A stretch of DNA of 64,000 nt from an uncultured bacterium (GTDB lineage Bacteria; Cyanobacteriota; Vampirovibrionia; Gastranaerophilales; Gastranaerophilaceae), in assembly GCA_902779645.1 (NCBI GenBank), contig CACZCH010000001.1, forward strand, positions 175,542 to 239,541, given 5' to 3'. Below the pieces are notes generated by a model. The model saw only the letters and a list, made by a program, of their open reading frames with translations. It was not told the origin of the DNA and ran no database searches. The first letter of the stretch is position 1, and each line of letters begins with the position of its first letter. Both the position numbers and the translations under genes were made by a program. Positions 35,101 to 43,130 of the stretch are shown here, piece by piece.

Positions 35101-38100
35101 ATTATTGTTTTGTTCATTTATTTGAGATAATAAACCTTCCAGTTTTTCTTTTAACGAATTATTACTTGCAGAAGTGAGTTCGGCATTTTCTTCAAACATT
35201 GTTTTGGTATGCTCAAGTTGAAGAGCAGAATCTTTTTCTTGATTATTAATTAAAATTTCTATTTGAGTTTTTATAGTATTTACCAGATTGTCGTTCTGCT
35301 CATTAATACTTGCTAAGAAACTTTCAAGTTTATTTTTTAGTGTCTCATAATCTGCAGTTGTCAATTCGACGTTTTCATGAATCATTGATTTTAAATGATT
35401 GCCGATTTCTTCCAATTGAACGGCAGATTCTTTCCCTTGTTTATCCATTGCTAATTGAAGTGCATTATTCAATTCTTGCGTGCAATTCTTAATGTAATCT
35501 GCTTGTTCGTTGTTTTTGCTTTGTACACCTTCAAATAACTCCTCAATTTGAACTTTGTATTGTTCAAGTTCTTCTGCTAATGATTCACTCATTCTGGAAG
35601 AAGCACCGCTGAGTTCTTTCTTAATCTTGTCGCCTAATGAATCAGTAGCTTGATTCATAATATCAACAAGCATAAGATTTAAGGATTCAAAACTTCCTTC
35701 AATTATGTTGATTTGTTTTGCTAAATCATCATCAATCTGAGAATCAACATCAGATAATTTTTTCTTTAAAGAATCAATATCCTGCCTTAATTCATCAATA
35801 TTAATTTGGATTTTCTCTTGAGAGTTTTCATCTAAACTTACTATTGTAGAATTTAAGGATACAAAGTTTTCAAGAATTTTAGCTAAAGTTCCAGATAAAG
35901 CATTTTTTGTATCTTGATTTAAAGCAGTAACGGAAGCGTCTAATTTTGAAACACAACTAACCGAGTCATCAAGCTTGTTGCTCACTTCTGATAATATTTC
36001 CGATGTATTGTTTTTGATTGAATCAACGGAATTGTTAACTTCAGAAGTGAAGTCATGTTTAATAAAGTCAACAATATCTTTGTTTGACGCTTCAACTTTC
36101 AATGATGATTTTGAAACAATTTCATTTAAATCAAGAATATTAAGTTTTAATGATTCAATTAAATTTGAAATGTCTTCTTTCAATTCGTTTTTTAAGTCAA
36201 CAGATTGCTGTTGCGCTTTTGAATGAAGGTTTTCAGCATTAAATTTTAATTCGCTAATATTATCCGCATTTTTGCAGGTAAAGTCATTTTTGTATTCTGT
36301 AACAATTTCTAATAATGAATTCTTTAAAGATGTTAATTTTGTCTCAAAATCGGATTTTAGAGTATTAGCAGAGTCTAAAACATTATTAACATTATCCATC
36401 AAACCGCTGTTATTTGATTTAATATCATCATTTAATACGGCGATATCGGATTGCAGCTCAATGATTTTATCATAAGCTGTTTTGATATCCTGTTTTACTG
36501 ATATGCCTGAGTCATTAATTTGAGCTTTAATCTTGTTCAATCTTTCATCTGATTCAGAGCTGATTTGACGCAGATTATTTTCTACTTGAGTTCTTATAAC
36601 ATCAACAATATCTCTTACGTTTTCAATGTAGTTTAAGTTTGTATCTTGAATGAATGTTGTAACTTCTGATAGCTTATTTTCAATTACTTCATAGTTAGAT
36701 TCTTTTGCATTGCTTACATAAGATAAAACATCAACAATTGATGCTGATATGCTAGAAAGTTGTGTTTTAAGAGTATTTAAAGCTTCCCCTTGAGCAAACT
36801 TGACTTCATCTTCAACGCTGTCAAGCTTGCTAATTAGAAGTTCATATTTGCCGAATAAATCATTTGCTGATTTCTCTGATATATCAGACTTTGCATTTTC
36901 AACGGCATCTGTCATGTCTTGTTTTATTGCATATAAGTCTGCTTTAAAATCTTTTACTACATTAACAAAATCTGTTGCTAACAAATTATTAACGGATTCT
37001 GATAATTCTTTAAATTCATTCTTAGCATTACCTAATTCTATTGCGTTTGCATCTAATTTGTAATCAAGTCCTTCTGTCAAACTTTTCATATTTGATATCT
37101 GTTCAAAAATATTGCTGGATGAACCGGAAACAAAATTTTCCTGTTTTTCTAAAGAATTTTTTAAACTGTTTTCAAATACTGAAAGTCTGTCCGTGATATT
37201 TGAGAAAATAGCGTTATTTGCAGAGACATTGTTTTCATCAAGTTGTGCTACTATCTCTTTTAAACCGGAGATATTACCTGCAACTTCCGCAAAATTCTTT
37301 TCACAAATATTTGAGATTGTAACGTTTGAATCTTTTAATCTTGCATTAAACAGCTCGGCTTTAGAAGAGATATCATCTAAAGTTCTAGATATATGTGCGT
37401 CAATTATTTGAGAAATTTTATCAGCTTCGGAGACGACTTTTTCTTTTATATCTTCTCCAACATTGCTAATATGAGAAGAAAGTTTTTGAAGTTCAACATT
37501 AATGTCTAAACCTTTTAGTACTTCATTCACATTTTCGATTTGGTTTAGTGCATTTTCCATTGAAGTTTTCAATTGGTTTGAACCATTAAGAACTTCGTTC
37601 AATAAAGCTTCAAAACTCTTTTTAATATCTTCATATTCGGAACTGGAAGATGCTTCTTTTACAGCAGTTTCAATCTCATTCAATTTATCAATAACAGCCA
37701 GTTTTGAACTGTCATCATTATTTAAAAGTTCAGCTTTCAGACCAACTATTATATCAACAGTTGCATCAATTTTGTCAGACAAATTATCAATTTTATACGA
37801 TTTTTGAGTTAAAGTGTCGACAAGAGATGTTATTTCTTGGCTTTGAGCAGAGAGTTGATTAATGTTCTTTTGAACATTGTTTATGTCTTCTTGAGTGGCA
37901 AGCCCTTTGAATGTATCTTCAATCTGTACGTTTTTCTTATCAATTAGCTGTATTGCTGACATAACAGCATTTGATGAATCCAAAATCTCGGCTAGTTTGT
38001 TTGAAAATTCCGAGATTGCTTCAGATTGGTCAATGTCAGAGATTGTCTTAAGAACGGTTTTGAAGTTCTCATTTAAACTTATTACAATTGAATCGAATGC

Positions 38101-38592
38101 GTTATTAACCTTTTCTATATCGTTTCTGACGGTTGAAACACTCTTAATAATATCTTTTTTCTGTGTTTCATCAGAACGCATTGCGTCCAATCTTAGGGAA
38201 ATATCAGTCATTGTTTCTTTTTGGGAAACAACTTCTCTTGAGAATACGGATAAATTTGTGGCAATAATATCAAACAGTTCTTTTAATTCGGGTGATTTTA
38301 CGGTATCATTGCTGTTTTTCATTAAATTTGAGAACAGCGATTCAATTGCTCCGAATTTGGAAATCAGAACTTCGTGTCTTTCGTCTAAATTTTTCTTTAA
38401 TTCGGATAAAAATGCTTTAATCAAATCAATATCTTCTTCAGTATTGATTTTTTCGAGTTTTGAATTAATCCCTTCCAACAGCTTGTCGACATCGGAAGTA
38501 TTCAAAATGCCTTGAGCTCTGATAGAATTAAGCATTGTTTTTATAGTATCAAAATTATCATTCAAGTCTGAATAATTGTTAGAATCTGCCAT
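32089..38592 (-). CDS. Giant coiled-coil protein, 2167 aa
   Basis: Nearly all of the protein predicts as amphipathic helix with heptads, very rich in Glu, Lys, Ser, Asn, Asp and Ile, poor in Cys, Pro and aromatic residues. No signal peptide, membrane span or enzyme domain. The regular recurrence of DIxxKLDxxxxxI-like heptads, breaks of Ser/Asn between them and internal 62-residue repeats (see the repeat features) make it fibrous. It could be a cytoskeletal, surface or cell-shape protein. The minus-strand start has no obvious ribosome site within the AT-rich leader. It overlaps the glcD-type gene by 17 bp, so co-transcription is likely. Its function is not known to me. Confidence 0.8.
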   Translation of the reverse strand: MADSNNYSDLNDNFDTIKTMLNSIRAQGILNTSDVDKLLEGINSKLEKINTEEDIDLIKAFLSELKKNLDERHEVLISKFGAIESLFSNLMKNSNDTVKSPELKELFDIIATNLSVFSREVVSQKETMTDISLRLDAMRSDETQKKDIIKSVSTVRNDIEKVNNAFDSIVISLNENFKTVLKTISDIDQSEAISEFSNKLAEILDSSNAVMSAIQLIDKKNVQIEDTFKGLATQEDINNVQKNINQLSAQSQEITSLVDTLTQKSYKIDNLSDKIDATVDIIVGLKAELLNNDDSSKLAVIDKLNEIETAVKEASSSSEYEDIKKSFEALLNEVLNGSNQLKTSMENALNQIENVNEVLKGLDINVELQKLSSHISNVGEDIKEKVVSEADKISQIIDAHISRTLDDISSKAELFNARLKDSNVTISNICEKNFAEVAGNISGLKEIVAQLDENNVSANNAIFSNITDRLSVFENSLKNSLEKQENFVSGSSSNIFEQISNMKSLTEGLDYKLDANAIELGNAKNEFKELSESVNNLLATDFVNVVKDFKADLYAIKQDMTDAVENAKSDISEKSANDLFGKYELLISKLDSVEDEVKFAQGEALNTLKTQLSSISASIVDVLSYVSNAKESNYEVIENKLSEVTTFIQDTNLNYIENVRDIVDVIRTQVENNLRQISSESDERLNKIKAQINDSGISVKQDIKTAYDKIIELQSDIAVLNDDIKSNNSGLMDNVNNVLDSANTLKSDFETKLTSLKNSLLEIVTEYKNDFTCKNADNISELKFNAENLHSKAQQQSVDLKNELKEDISNLIESLKLNILDLNEIVSKSSLKVEASNKDIVDFIKHDFTSEVNNSVDSIKNNTSEILSEVSNKLDDSVSCVSKLDASVTALNQDTKNALSGTLAKILENFVSLNSTIVSLDENSQEKIQINIDELRQDIDSLKKKLSDVDSQIDDDLAKQINIIEGSFESLNLMLVDIMNQATDSLGDKIKKELSGASSRMSESLAEELEQYKVQIEELFEGVQSKNNEQADYIKNCTQELNNALQLAMDKQGKESAVQLEEIGNHLKSMIHENVELTTADYETLKNKLESFLASINEQNDNLVNTIKTQIEILINNQEKDSALQLEHTKTMFEENAELTSASNNSLKEKLEGLLSQINEQNNNLTVTVKTQLDDVAKYINSNFDIQTQEVNSVFEEIESSIQKIVSTVREFRSEYDLKFNEIKTSVDDFKQETTDRYDVKNSELNNKIETIIEEEIKPNFTKITEIVSTLRELRSEYELKFEEVKTLIDDYKQETTDKYIDENSKLNSKIETIIEEEIKPSFTKITEQIDELLKGKISDFVTQYTNSNSELSNNITSEIEKLKADFIKLNEKLNADEFSRVESQEQLINDLNNKFNEIINEIKNSTNTEFTSLKETIKTDCIASVGNIEQTLATEVAELQTAVKSINQNIKVCQDIISALTKEHTELISKEVEKETDIIIGEIVEQFDLIKASQKDDMTALTSAIENSVSGYIIDSVNDLKSYMDIKTDTSLIDSKLDTLRIELSKTLDDTVENINKLLEVSVFSNTITDLKATNEVLLSTTAEKINSQIQEFVKENVYKKIDDKLNLLDKKFIDTIVDKYEEAKILSTQYNKTFEGISSSVDGLLNEFKNKKDEIQENFKNIFDKLNGSVDELKSSFADLKAQIMNKSFDEAFHTSVHNQISGIENLVQEQLGYIQDINELCSSNLPELTEMNTIVKYGIKTSLEDIQEKLSRQDSNVTEELNNLKSDIITQFINVFNQISFVTEQEEILEFIDEKHSELITILSHIVTTMNGVESVKDNISNVDNKITSLKKDIDIINDKITSIMSSEGDVDYVYSLQDLESDIANLRLVLNEMKENNKSKEFEELISSTNNIYSVVESIKAELPRFEAEEFRKDFDNLAEDIVSISTRTNKLILTSDESYKTLQDNLQDFKLVIDDLDERTRNFAKESGIDKIDNKLGVINTMMQNGAKTNQVFNQVFEYLAEWVDKAGEQISSISDKVETLDDIGQIKVMLEDLRAESHDNTESVELVNALESVFDKQAKRIASLEAKIDRMVVDSTINSKQSKINMKPIEDTLNKFLAAIGDTMSNQQEKINSLETKLEEVVSLIDNKDTAQLTKKVGGMDKQLAKLNKSIEKIASNVVEK
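34621..34992. repeat. Tandem 186-bp (62-aa) duplication inside the coiled-coil gene
   Basis: Two adjacent units of exactly 186 bp begin at 34621 and 34807, both opening TGTAAAG(C/T)TTGGTTTTATC. In protein they give the 62-residue block that includes LRSEYELKFEEVK and KLNSKIETIIEEEIKP. The DNA is still very similar, suggesting recent duplication. Confidence 0.85.
35150..35535. repeat. Second 62-residue repeat pair in the coiled-coil gene
   Basis: Two more units with the same 186-bp period align at 35168 and 35354 (GCAG anchor). In protein these are the blocks ENVELTTADYETLKNKLE and ENAELTSASNNSLKEKLE, each with SINEQN(D/N)NL downstream. More diverged than the pair at 34621. Confidence 0.65.
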
Positions 38593-38698
38593 AGTTCGTT
38601 AATTACCCCTTATTCCCTTCTAATTTCCCATAATAATTACAATTATATAATAATACAAACATGGTGACAAATACTAATTTTTTTCATAATATTAAGTT

Positions 38699-39283
38699 AT
38701 GAATTACGTATTTTTAATACTAATTGCAGGCTCTCTTCTGATAGGGGCTTTTAACGGCAGTTTAAGTAATGTAACAAATTCCATGCTGGAAGCATGTGAA
38801 ACAGCTGTTAATATAGCATTTTCTCTAATCGGGATAATGGCTTTTTGGCTTGGTATGATGCGGATAGCAGAAAAAGCGGGACTTGTTAAAATTCTTGCGA
38901 AACTTCTTGAACCAATTGCTAAAGTTCTTTTTAAAGACCGCGGGAACAACGAAAACGTTACAGGAGATATCGCAATGAGTGTTGCTGCAAATGCTCTCGG
39001 TCTTACGAATGCTGCAACTCCTATCGGACTTAAAGTTATGAAAGAATTGCAGGAGGATAACCCCAAAAAGGATTCTGCAACTGATTCTATGTGTATGTTT
39101 CTGGGCATGAATACAGCAGGGTTTCAAATTATACCTGCTACTGTTATTGCAGTTCTTGTCGGAGCTGGAGCAAAAAATCCTACTGAGATTATTTTGCCGA
39201 CACTGATTGTTACTGCGCTTGCATTTATAACGGCTATTATTACGGCATTACTGCTTAAGAAGTTGTGGAGGAAGCATGACTAG
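38699..39283 (+). CDS. spmA: SpmA-like nucleoside-recognition membrane protein
   Basis: A 194-aa inner-membrane protein with about five helices, matching spore maturation protein A of the Gate/nucleoside-recognition family: LGMMRIAEKAGLVKILAKLLEPI, and the conserved GDIAMSVAANALGLTNAATPIG. The name is inherited from Bacillus; the family is widespread in bacteria that do not sporulate, and it is thought to be a small transporter with SpmB. The ATG has no ribosome site. It overlaps spmB by 8 bp. Confidence 0.9.
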   Translation: MNYVFLILIAGSLLIGAFNGSLSNVTNSMLEACETAVNIAFSLIGIMAFWLGMMRIAEKAGLVKILAKLLEPIAKVLFKDRGNNENVTGDIAMSVAANALGLTNAATPIGLKVMKELQEDNPKKDSATDSMCMFLGMNTAGFQIIPATVIAVLVGAGAKNPTEIILPTLIVTALAFITAIITALLLKKLWRKHD

Positions 39284-39806
39284 TCTATCACTTTATATAC
39301 TTCCTTTAATGATTTTAGGCATACTTATTGCGGGTGTGATTAAAAAAGTTCCGATTTATGAAGAATTTATTGAAGGCGCAAAAGACGGCTTTAAAGTTTC
39401 AATCTCAATAATCCCTTATTTAGTCGCAATTATAGTAGGAATATCAATGTTTAAAGCCTCTGGCGGAATTCAATTGGTAACAAATATAATTGGCGGATTA
39501 TTGGAAAAACTTTCTGTTCCTTTTGATATAATTCCGATTATGATTACACGTTCTCTTTCAGGTTCTGCAACATTAGGATTATTTTCCGATATTGTAAATA
39601 CATACGGTGCAGAAAGCTACATAACAAAACTTGCTGCGGTTATGGTAGGAAGCTCTGAAACAACATTCTATGTATTAGCTGTATACTTCGGTTCTGTTGG
39701 CATAAAAAAGTACAGATACGCATTGCTAACCGGTATAATTGCTGATATTACAGGTATTGTACTAGCAATTTTGGTGTCTCGATGGTTTTTTCTTGCCAGC
39801 ATTTAG
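39276..39806 (+). CDS. spmB: SpmB-like nucleoside-recognition membrane protein
   Basis: A 176-aa partner of SpmA with about five helices. Motifs: EFIEGAKDGFKVSISIIPYLVAI and the conserved MITRSLSGSATLG and GSSETTFYVLAVYFG. Together SpmA and SpmB probably form one membrane complex. Its 3' end overlaps the convergent zinc-ribbon gene by 59 bp. Confidence 0.92.
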   Translation: MTSLSLYILPLMILGILIAGVIKKVPIYEEFIEGAKDGFKVSISIIPYLVAIIVGISMFKASGGIQLVTNIIGGLLEKLSVPFDIIPIMITRSLSGSATLGLFSDIVNTYGAESYITKLAAVMVGSSETTFYVLAVYFGSVGIKKYRYALLTGIIADITGIVLAILVSRWFFLASI

Positions 39807-40149
39807 TTGTATTACAAAATCTTTCTTCTTCAACTTCCTTTTTCATTAATGCCGCAAAATTTATATCAATGAAATTTATTTGGTCTAATTTTTCAATTTT
39901 ATATCCTTCACTTCCGCAATTTGAGCAAAAGTGTTCTTGAGCGACTATTTCGCCGTTTTTTACCATTGCTTTAATTTTTACTCCGCAACATGAGCATCTT
40001 GCTATGTACCACTCATTTTTTATTAATTTCCCGCAATCAGGGCAATATCCTTGCTCAATATCCGGACGAATTTTACTGTGTGAACATTTTCTGTTCAAAG
40101 ACGGAAGAAAAAGCCTTGTAATTTCTATTAATGTATTAGTCAAACTCAT
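39748..40149 (-). CDS. Zinc-ribbon protein, 133 aa
   Basis: A soluble protein with at least three zinc-ribbon-like CxxC pairs: YCPDCGK, CSCCGVKIK and FCSNCGSE, plus CSHS and a late FCNTTKCW. Such proteins bind nucleic acid or act as structural adaptors; no family recognised. The last 20 residues are encoded in sequence that also codes, on the other strand, for the end of SpmB. Confidence 0.75.
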   Translation of the reverse strand: MSLTNTLIEITRLFLPSLNRKCSHSKIRPDIEQGYCPDCGKLIKNEWYIARCSCCGVKIKAMVKNGEIVAQEHFCSNCGSEGYKIEKLDQINFIDINFAALMKKEVEEERFCNTTKCWQEKTIETPKLLVQYL

Positions 40150-40240
40150 AATATTAACCTCACTAAGTATTCTTTAAGAATATTTTTGTACAAGTCAATA
40201 ATTTTTGTTAAAAAAATATCTTAATATTTCTTAACAATTA

Positions 40241-40276
40241 GTCAATTTCTGAGCATAAAAATACTTTATATATATA
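40241..40276 (+). promoter_or_regulatory. Recurrent motif before a non-coding unit, second case
   Basis: GTCAATTTC (40241-40249), 11 bp, ATACTTTA, then TATATATAAG. Only a non-coding stretch follows to the terminator at 40378. Confidence 0.6.
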
Positions 40277-40279
40277 AGG

Positions 40280-40402
40280 GATATTTAATCTTTTACAGGG
40301 ATAAAAATACAGGAACATAAAGAGCTACTAATCAACATATACATACACATACTACACTTCACACATTAAAAGTTTTTAGAGTCGATAAGACTCTTTTTTT
40401 TT
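40280..40402 (+). ncRNA. Candidate small RNA, about 120 nt
   Basis: The sequence between the motif promoter and a T-run terminator contains no ATG, GTG or TTG on the plus strand, so it is not a small gene. The 3' half is almost free of G (ACATACACATACTACACTTC), a feature of single-stranded, base-pairing regions in some regulatory RNAs. It shares the promoter and terminator layout, but not the sequence, of the unit at 15405. Confidence 0.5.
40378..40402 (+). terminator. Intrinsic terminator
   Basis: AGAGTC-gataa-GACTCT, a perfect 6-bp stem, followed by nine T's. Confidence 0.8.
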
Positions 40403-40532
40403 GATTTTTGCGTTGGCTGAAGTGAGTTTTAGCGAACGAAACGCCGAAGTAACACGAAGCAAATGAATGGAGTTTTACTTAAGTAAAACGTAATGAATGA
40501 CTGTGAAGTGTGAAGCAAAAATCAAATCAACG
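40402..40532. repeat. Foldback repeat, copy 3
   Basis: Outer arms TGATTTTTGC and GCAAAAATCA; inner hairpin GTTTTACTT-AAGTAAAAC; spacers GGCTGAAGTGAGTTTTAGCG and GAAGTGTGAAGCAAAAATC, nearly the same as copies 1 (17165) and 2 (17574). The hairpin arms differ between copies but still pair. Confidence 0.65.
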
Positions 40533-40554
40533 TTAACTATTCTGCACAAAAAAA

Positions 40555-40578
40555 AGCTTTTTGATAAATCAAAAAGCT
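40555..40578 (-). terminator. Intrinsic terminator after the 81-aa gene
   Basis: AGCTTTTTGAT-aa-ATCAAAAAGCT, a perfect 11-bp stem, with a T-run following on the minus strand. It ends the minus-strand transcript that carries the 81-aa gene. Confidence 0.8.
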
Positions 40579-40632
40579 AAACTTTAAGTAAGATGTAAGA
40601 TTATAAGAGAGTGTAGTATGTATAATTCTTTT

Positions 40633-40878
40633 TTATGCGGCATCCTCGGTTGAGATGTATCTTGCGGATTTAGCGATTACTCCGTAACAGACCATTGAGA
40701 GCCGCTGGTTGAGTAAAAGCATATTTTTAAAATTATTAGCGGAGTTATTCATTGCAGTCATCATATCATTTGCAGATATTCGTGAAGTCATTGCATTTTC
40801 ATCATGGTTATCCACTTTTTCCTGTGCATATTTTTCGACCAAGAGTTTGTCGATATAGTCTCTTGCTCCGATTGCCAT
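40633..40878 (-). CDS. Hypothetical protein, 81 aa
   Basis: A small helical protein, with no signal peptide, rich in Asn and Met in its centre (ANDMMTAMNNSANNFKNMLLLNQRLS). AAAAGGAG precedes the ATG. It lies 161 bp downstream of flhA with its own AT-box motif promoter in the gap. Not recognised. Its place behind the flagellar operon is suggestive but not proof of a flagellar role. Confidence 0.7.
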   Translation of the reverse strand: MAIGARDYIDKLLVEKYAQEKVDNHDENAMTSRISANDMMTAMNNSANNFKNMLLLNQRLSMVCYGVIAKSARYISTEDAA

Positions 40879-40941
40879 TAAGTTCTCCTTTTAATACACT
40901 TTTTTCCTGATATTCAAAATTTATATCTTGAATATTGTTTA

Positions 40942-40977
40942 TGTATATATAAAGTATTTCTGCATTCAGAAATTGCC
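40942..40977 (-). promoter_or_regulatory. Recurrent GGCAATTTC-N11-AT-box motif before the 81-aa gene
   Basis: Minus strand: GGCAATTTC, 11 bp (TGAATGCAGAA), ATACTTTA, TATATAC. The best-formed copy. The leader to the ATG is about 60 bp and contains the inverted repeat ATATTC/GAATAT. Confidence 0.65.
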
Positions 40978-41039
40978 TTTTGGGATAAATATTATTAAGA
41001 TATGTTAAGATAAAGTTGTAAAATTTAAGAGGGAAATGC

Positions 41040-43130
41040 TTAGTATCCGCCTGATTCACCAATTGTATCTACAGCTTCTACTTTAATATCGGTGATAAGC
41101 TCGGAGTACGAGATTACAACAATTGTTGGAATATGGCGTTCAAGAAGCTGATAAAGAGGGAGTCGTATTCTTGGAGAACATAATATTACAGGTTGCTGAC
41201 CTATTTGCTGATGAGCTCGCATAAGCGTCATTGCTGTTGATTCAATTAAGTCCTGAACTTGCATTGGGTTAAGCAGGAACATTGTCCCTAATTCAGTTCT
41301 CTGACAGCTGTCATCAAGTGTCTTTTCCCACTCAGGAGAAAGTGTCAAAGCATAAAGAACGTGGTCTTTATCTACGTTGTTCAAACAAATTTGACGCCCC
41401 AGAGCAGCTCTTAAACGTTCTGATAAGATATCCGGCTCTTTTGAGAATCTTGCGTAGTCGCAAAGACGCTCGAATACGAAGATGATATCCTTAATTGAAA
41501 CTTTTTCTCTGATTAGGTTTACAAAAATCTTTCTTAAATCAGAAGTGGATATAATAGCAGGAACTAGGTCGTTAACAAGCGTCGGGTCTTGAGAACGTAC
41601 AAGCTCCATAAGTTTAAGAACGTCTGTTTTGGTCATGACTTCGTCAACGTGTTTACGTACACATTCTTGAAGGTGTGTAACAAGGACATCTGTTGCATCA
41701 ACGGCTGTAACATTTTTCGTTTCTTTTGCATCTTGCGCTGAAATCCAGTAAGCTTGAGTTTGATAAGTCGGGTCAACACCGACTATTGCATCTTCCGGAA
41801 TTGTTTTCTTTACGGAATCCCATTGGTCGGCTATTACCATATATTTCCCAGGATATACATAACCTGAGGCTACGACGTTGTTTCTGATAGCAATAACGTA
41901 CTCATTAGCTTCTAATGCTGATGAGTCCATAATACGGATGTTTGGTAAAATATAACCCAGTTCATCAGTAACCCTTTGACGCAGAGCTGCTATCTTAGCA
42001 AGTAATTGACCTTCCTGATCGGGGTCGGCAATTACTAACAAACCTGCGCCTACCTGTAAACTTAATACATCTACACCAAGTCTTTCATACATCTTATTCG
42101 GGTTAACCAAGTCCTGCATATTCTGACGAACACTTTCCAATTGTCCCAATTGAGATTGGACATCGGCATTAACTAATACTGAGAAGCCTGCAAGTGCAAG
42201 ACCTATTGTAAAAATTAAAAACGGTAAAAATGGTAAACCTGTTATTGGTGATGTAACCGTAATCAATCCTAAGAACAATGCTGCAAAGAATAAAGAATAA
42301 GGCTTAGCCATAATTTGTGCAGTTAAGTCACCACCTAATGACATATTACCTGCTGATGCACGAGTCATGACTATACCTGCCGCAATAGACATTAATAATG
42401 ACGGGAGCTGGGATGCGAGCCCGTCACCGATTGTTAAAACCGTATATTTACTTACTGCATCTGCAATAGGCATTTGGTTCATAAGACAACCGATAATCAA
42501 ACCGCCGATAATGTTGATCAAGGTAATAATTATGCCCGCTATTGTATCACCTTTTACAAACTTCATAGAACCGTCCATAGAACCAAACAGGCTTGATTCT
42601 CTTTGCAAATCTTCACGTTTTTTTACCGCTTCTTCCGGCGATATAAGACCGGCGTTGAAATCGGCGTCAATGGTCATTTGTTTACCCGGCATAGCGTCCA
42701 AAGCAAATCGTGCGGCAACTTCTGCGATACGTTCTGCACCTTTTGTGATAACCATAAACTGTACGACTGTTATAATTAAGAAAATTACTCCGCCTACAAC
42801 CATATTCCCGCCGGTTACGAATGTTCCGAATGCGTGAATTACTTCTCCAGCGTCTCCTTTTGCTAATATTAGACGTGTAGATGCGATTGAAAGACAAAGT
42901 CTGAACATTGTCCCGATTAGAATTATAGACGGAAATGCCGCTAATTCTAAAGGTTTTTGGACATACAATGATATCATTAAAAGAACTATTCCAAGTGTGA
43001 TATTTAATGATATAGAAAAGTTAATAACCCAATTTGGCATCTCAATGATTAAGATTAATATCAAAATCATTACAAAGAGTGCCAATGCTATTTCTGATAT
43101 AGGTTTGCTTTGAGTTTGTTCTCCTGCCAT
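41040..43130 (-). CDS. flhA: Flagellar export gate protein FlhA
   Basis: The 696-aa, eight-helix inner-membrane export protein of the flagellar type III system. The N-terminal membrane half holds the family signature RFALDAMPGKQMTIDADFNAG; the soluble C-terminal domain contains VDPTYQTQAYWI and CSPRIRLPLYQLLE, which receive chaperone-substrate complexes. Length is usual. It is the last gene of the fliE operon, overlapping fliH by 1 bp. The genes that commonly go with it (fliI, flhB, fliPQR) are not in the window. Confidence 0.97.
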   Translation of the reverse strand: MAGEQTQSKPISEIALALFVMILILILIIEMPNWVINFSISLNITLGIVLLMISLYVQKPLELAAFPSIILIGTMFRLCLSIASTRLILAKGDAGEVIHAFGTFVTGGNMVVGGVIFLIITVVQFMVITKGAERIAEVAARFALDAMPGKQMTIDADFNAGLISPEEAVKKREDLQRESSLFGSMDGSMKFVKGDTIAGIIITLINIIGGLIIGCLMNQMPIADAVSKYTVLTIGDGLASQLPSLLMSIAAGIVMTRASAGNMSLGGDLTAQIMAKPYSLFFAALFLGLITVTSPITGLPFLPFLIFTIGLALAGFSVLVNADVQSQLGQLESVRQNMQDLVNPNKMYERLGVDVLSLQVGAGLLVIADPDQEGQLLAKIAALRQRVTDELGYILPNIRIMDSSALEANEYVIAIRNNVVASGYVYPGKYMVIADQWDSVKKTIPEDAIVGVDPTYQTQAYWISAQDAKETKNVTAVDATDVLVTHLQECVRKHVDEVMTKTDVLKLMELVRSQDPTLVNDLVPAIISTSDLRKIFVNLIREKVSIKDIIFVFERLCDYARFSKEPDILSERLRAALGRQICLNNVDKDHVLYALTLSPEWEKTLDDSCQRTELGTMFLLNPMQVQDLIESTAMTLMRAHQQIGQQPVILCSPRIRLPLYQLLERHIPTIVVISYSELITDIKVEAVDTIGESGGY

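Noticed and set aside
33602-38515. Several long plus-strand frames opposite the coiled-coil gene (for example 33602-34111 and 37895-38515)
   Set aside because: They arise from the low-complexity Asn/Ser/Leu codon pattern of the coiled-coil gene and have no ribosome sites.
38699-39806. Evidence of sporulation from spmA and spmB
   Set aside because: These genes are widespread in bacteria that do not sporulate; no other spore gene is in the window.
40942-40977. The AT-box motif as a sigma-28 promoter in the opposite direction
   Set aside because: The reversed sequence gives TAAAGTAT with 11-bp spacing but the -10 side reads GAAATTGC, not GCCGATAA, and points away from the gene it precedes; the motif copies always point to the next unit in the other sense.
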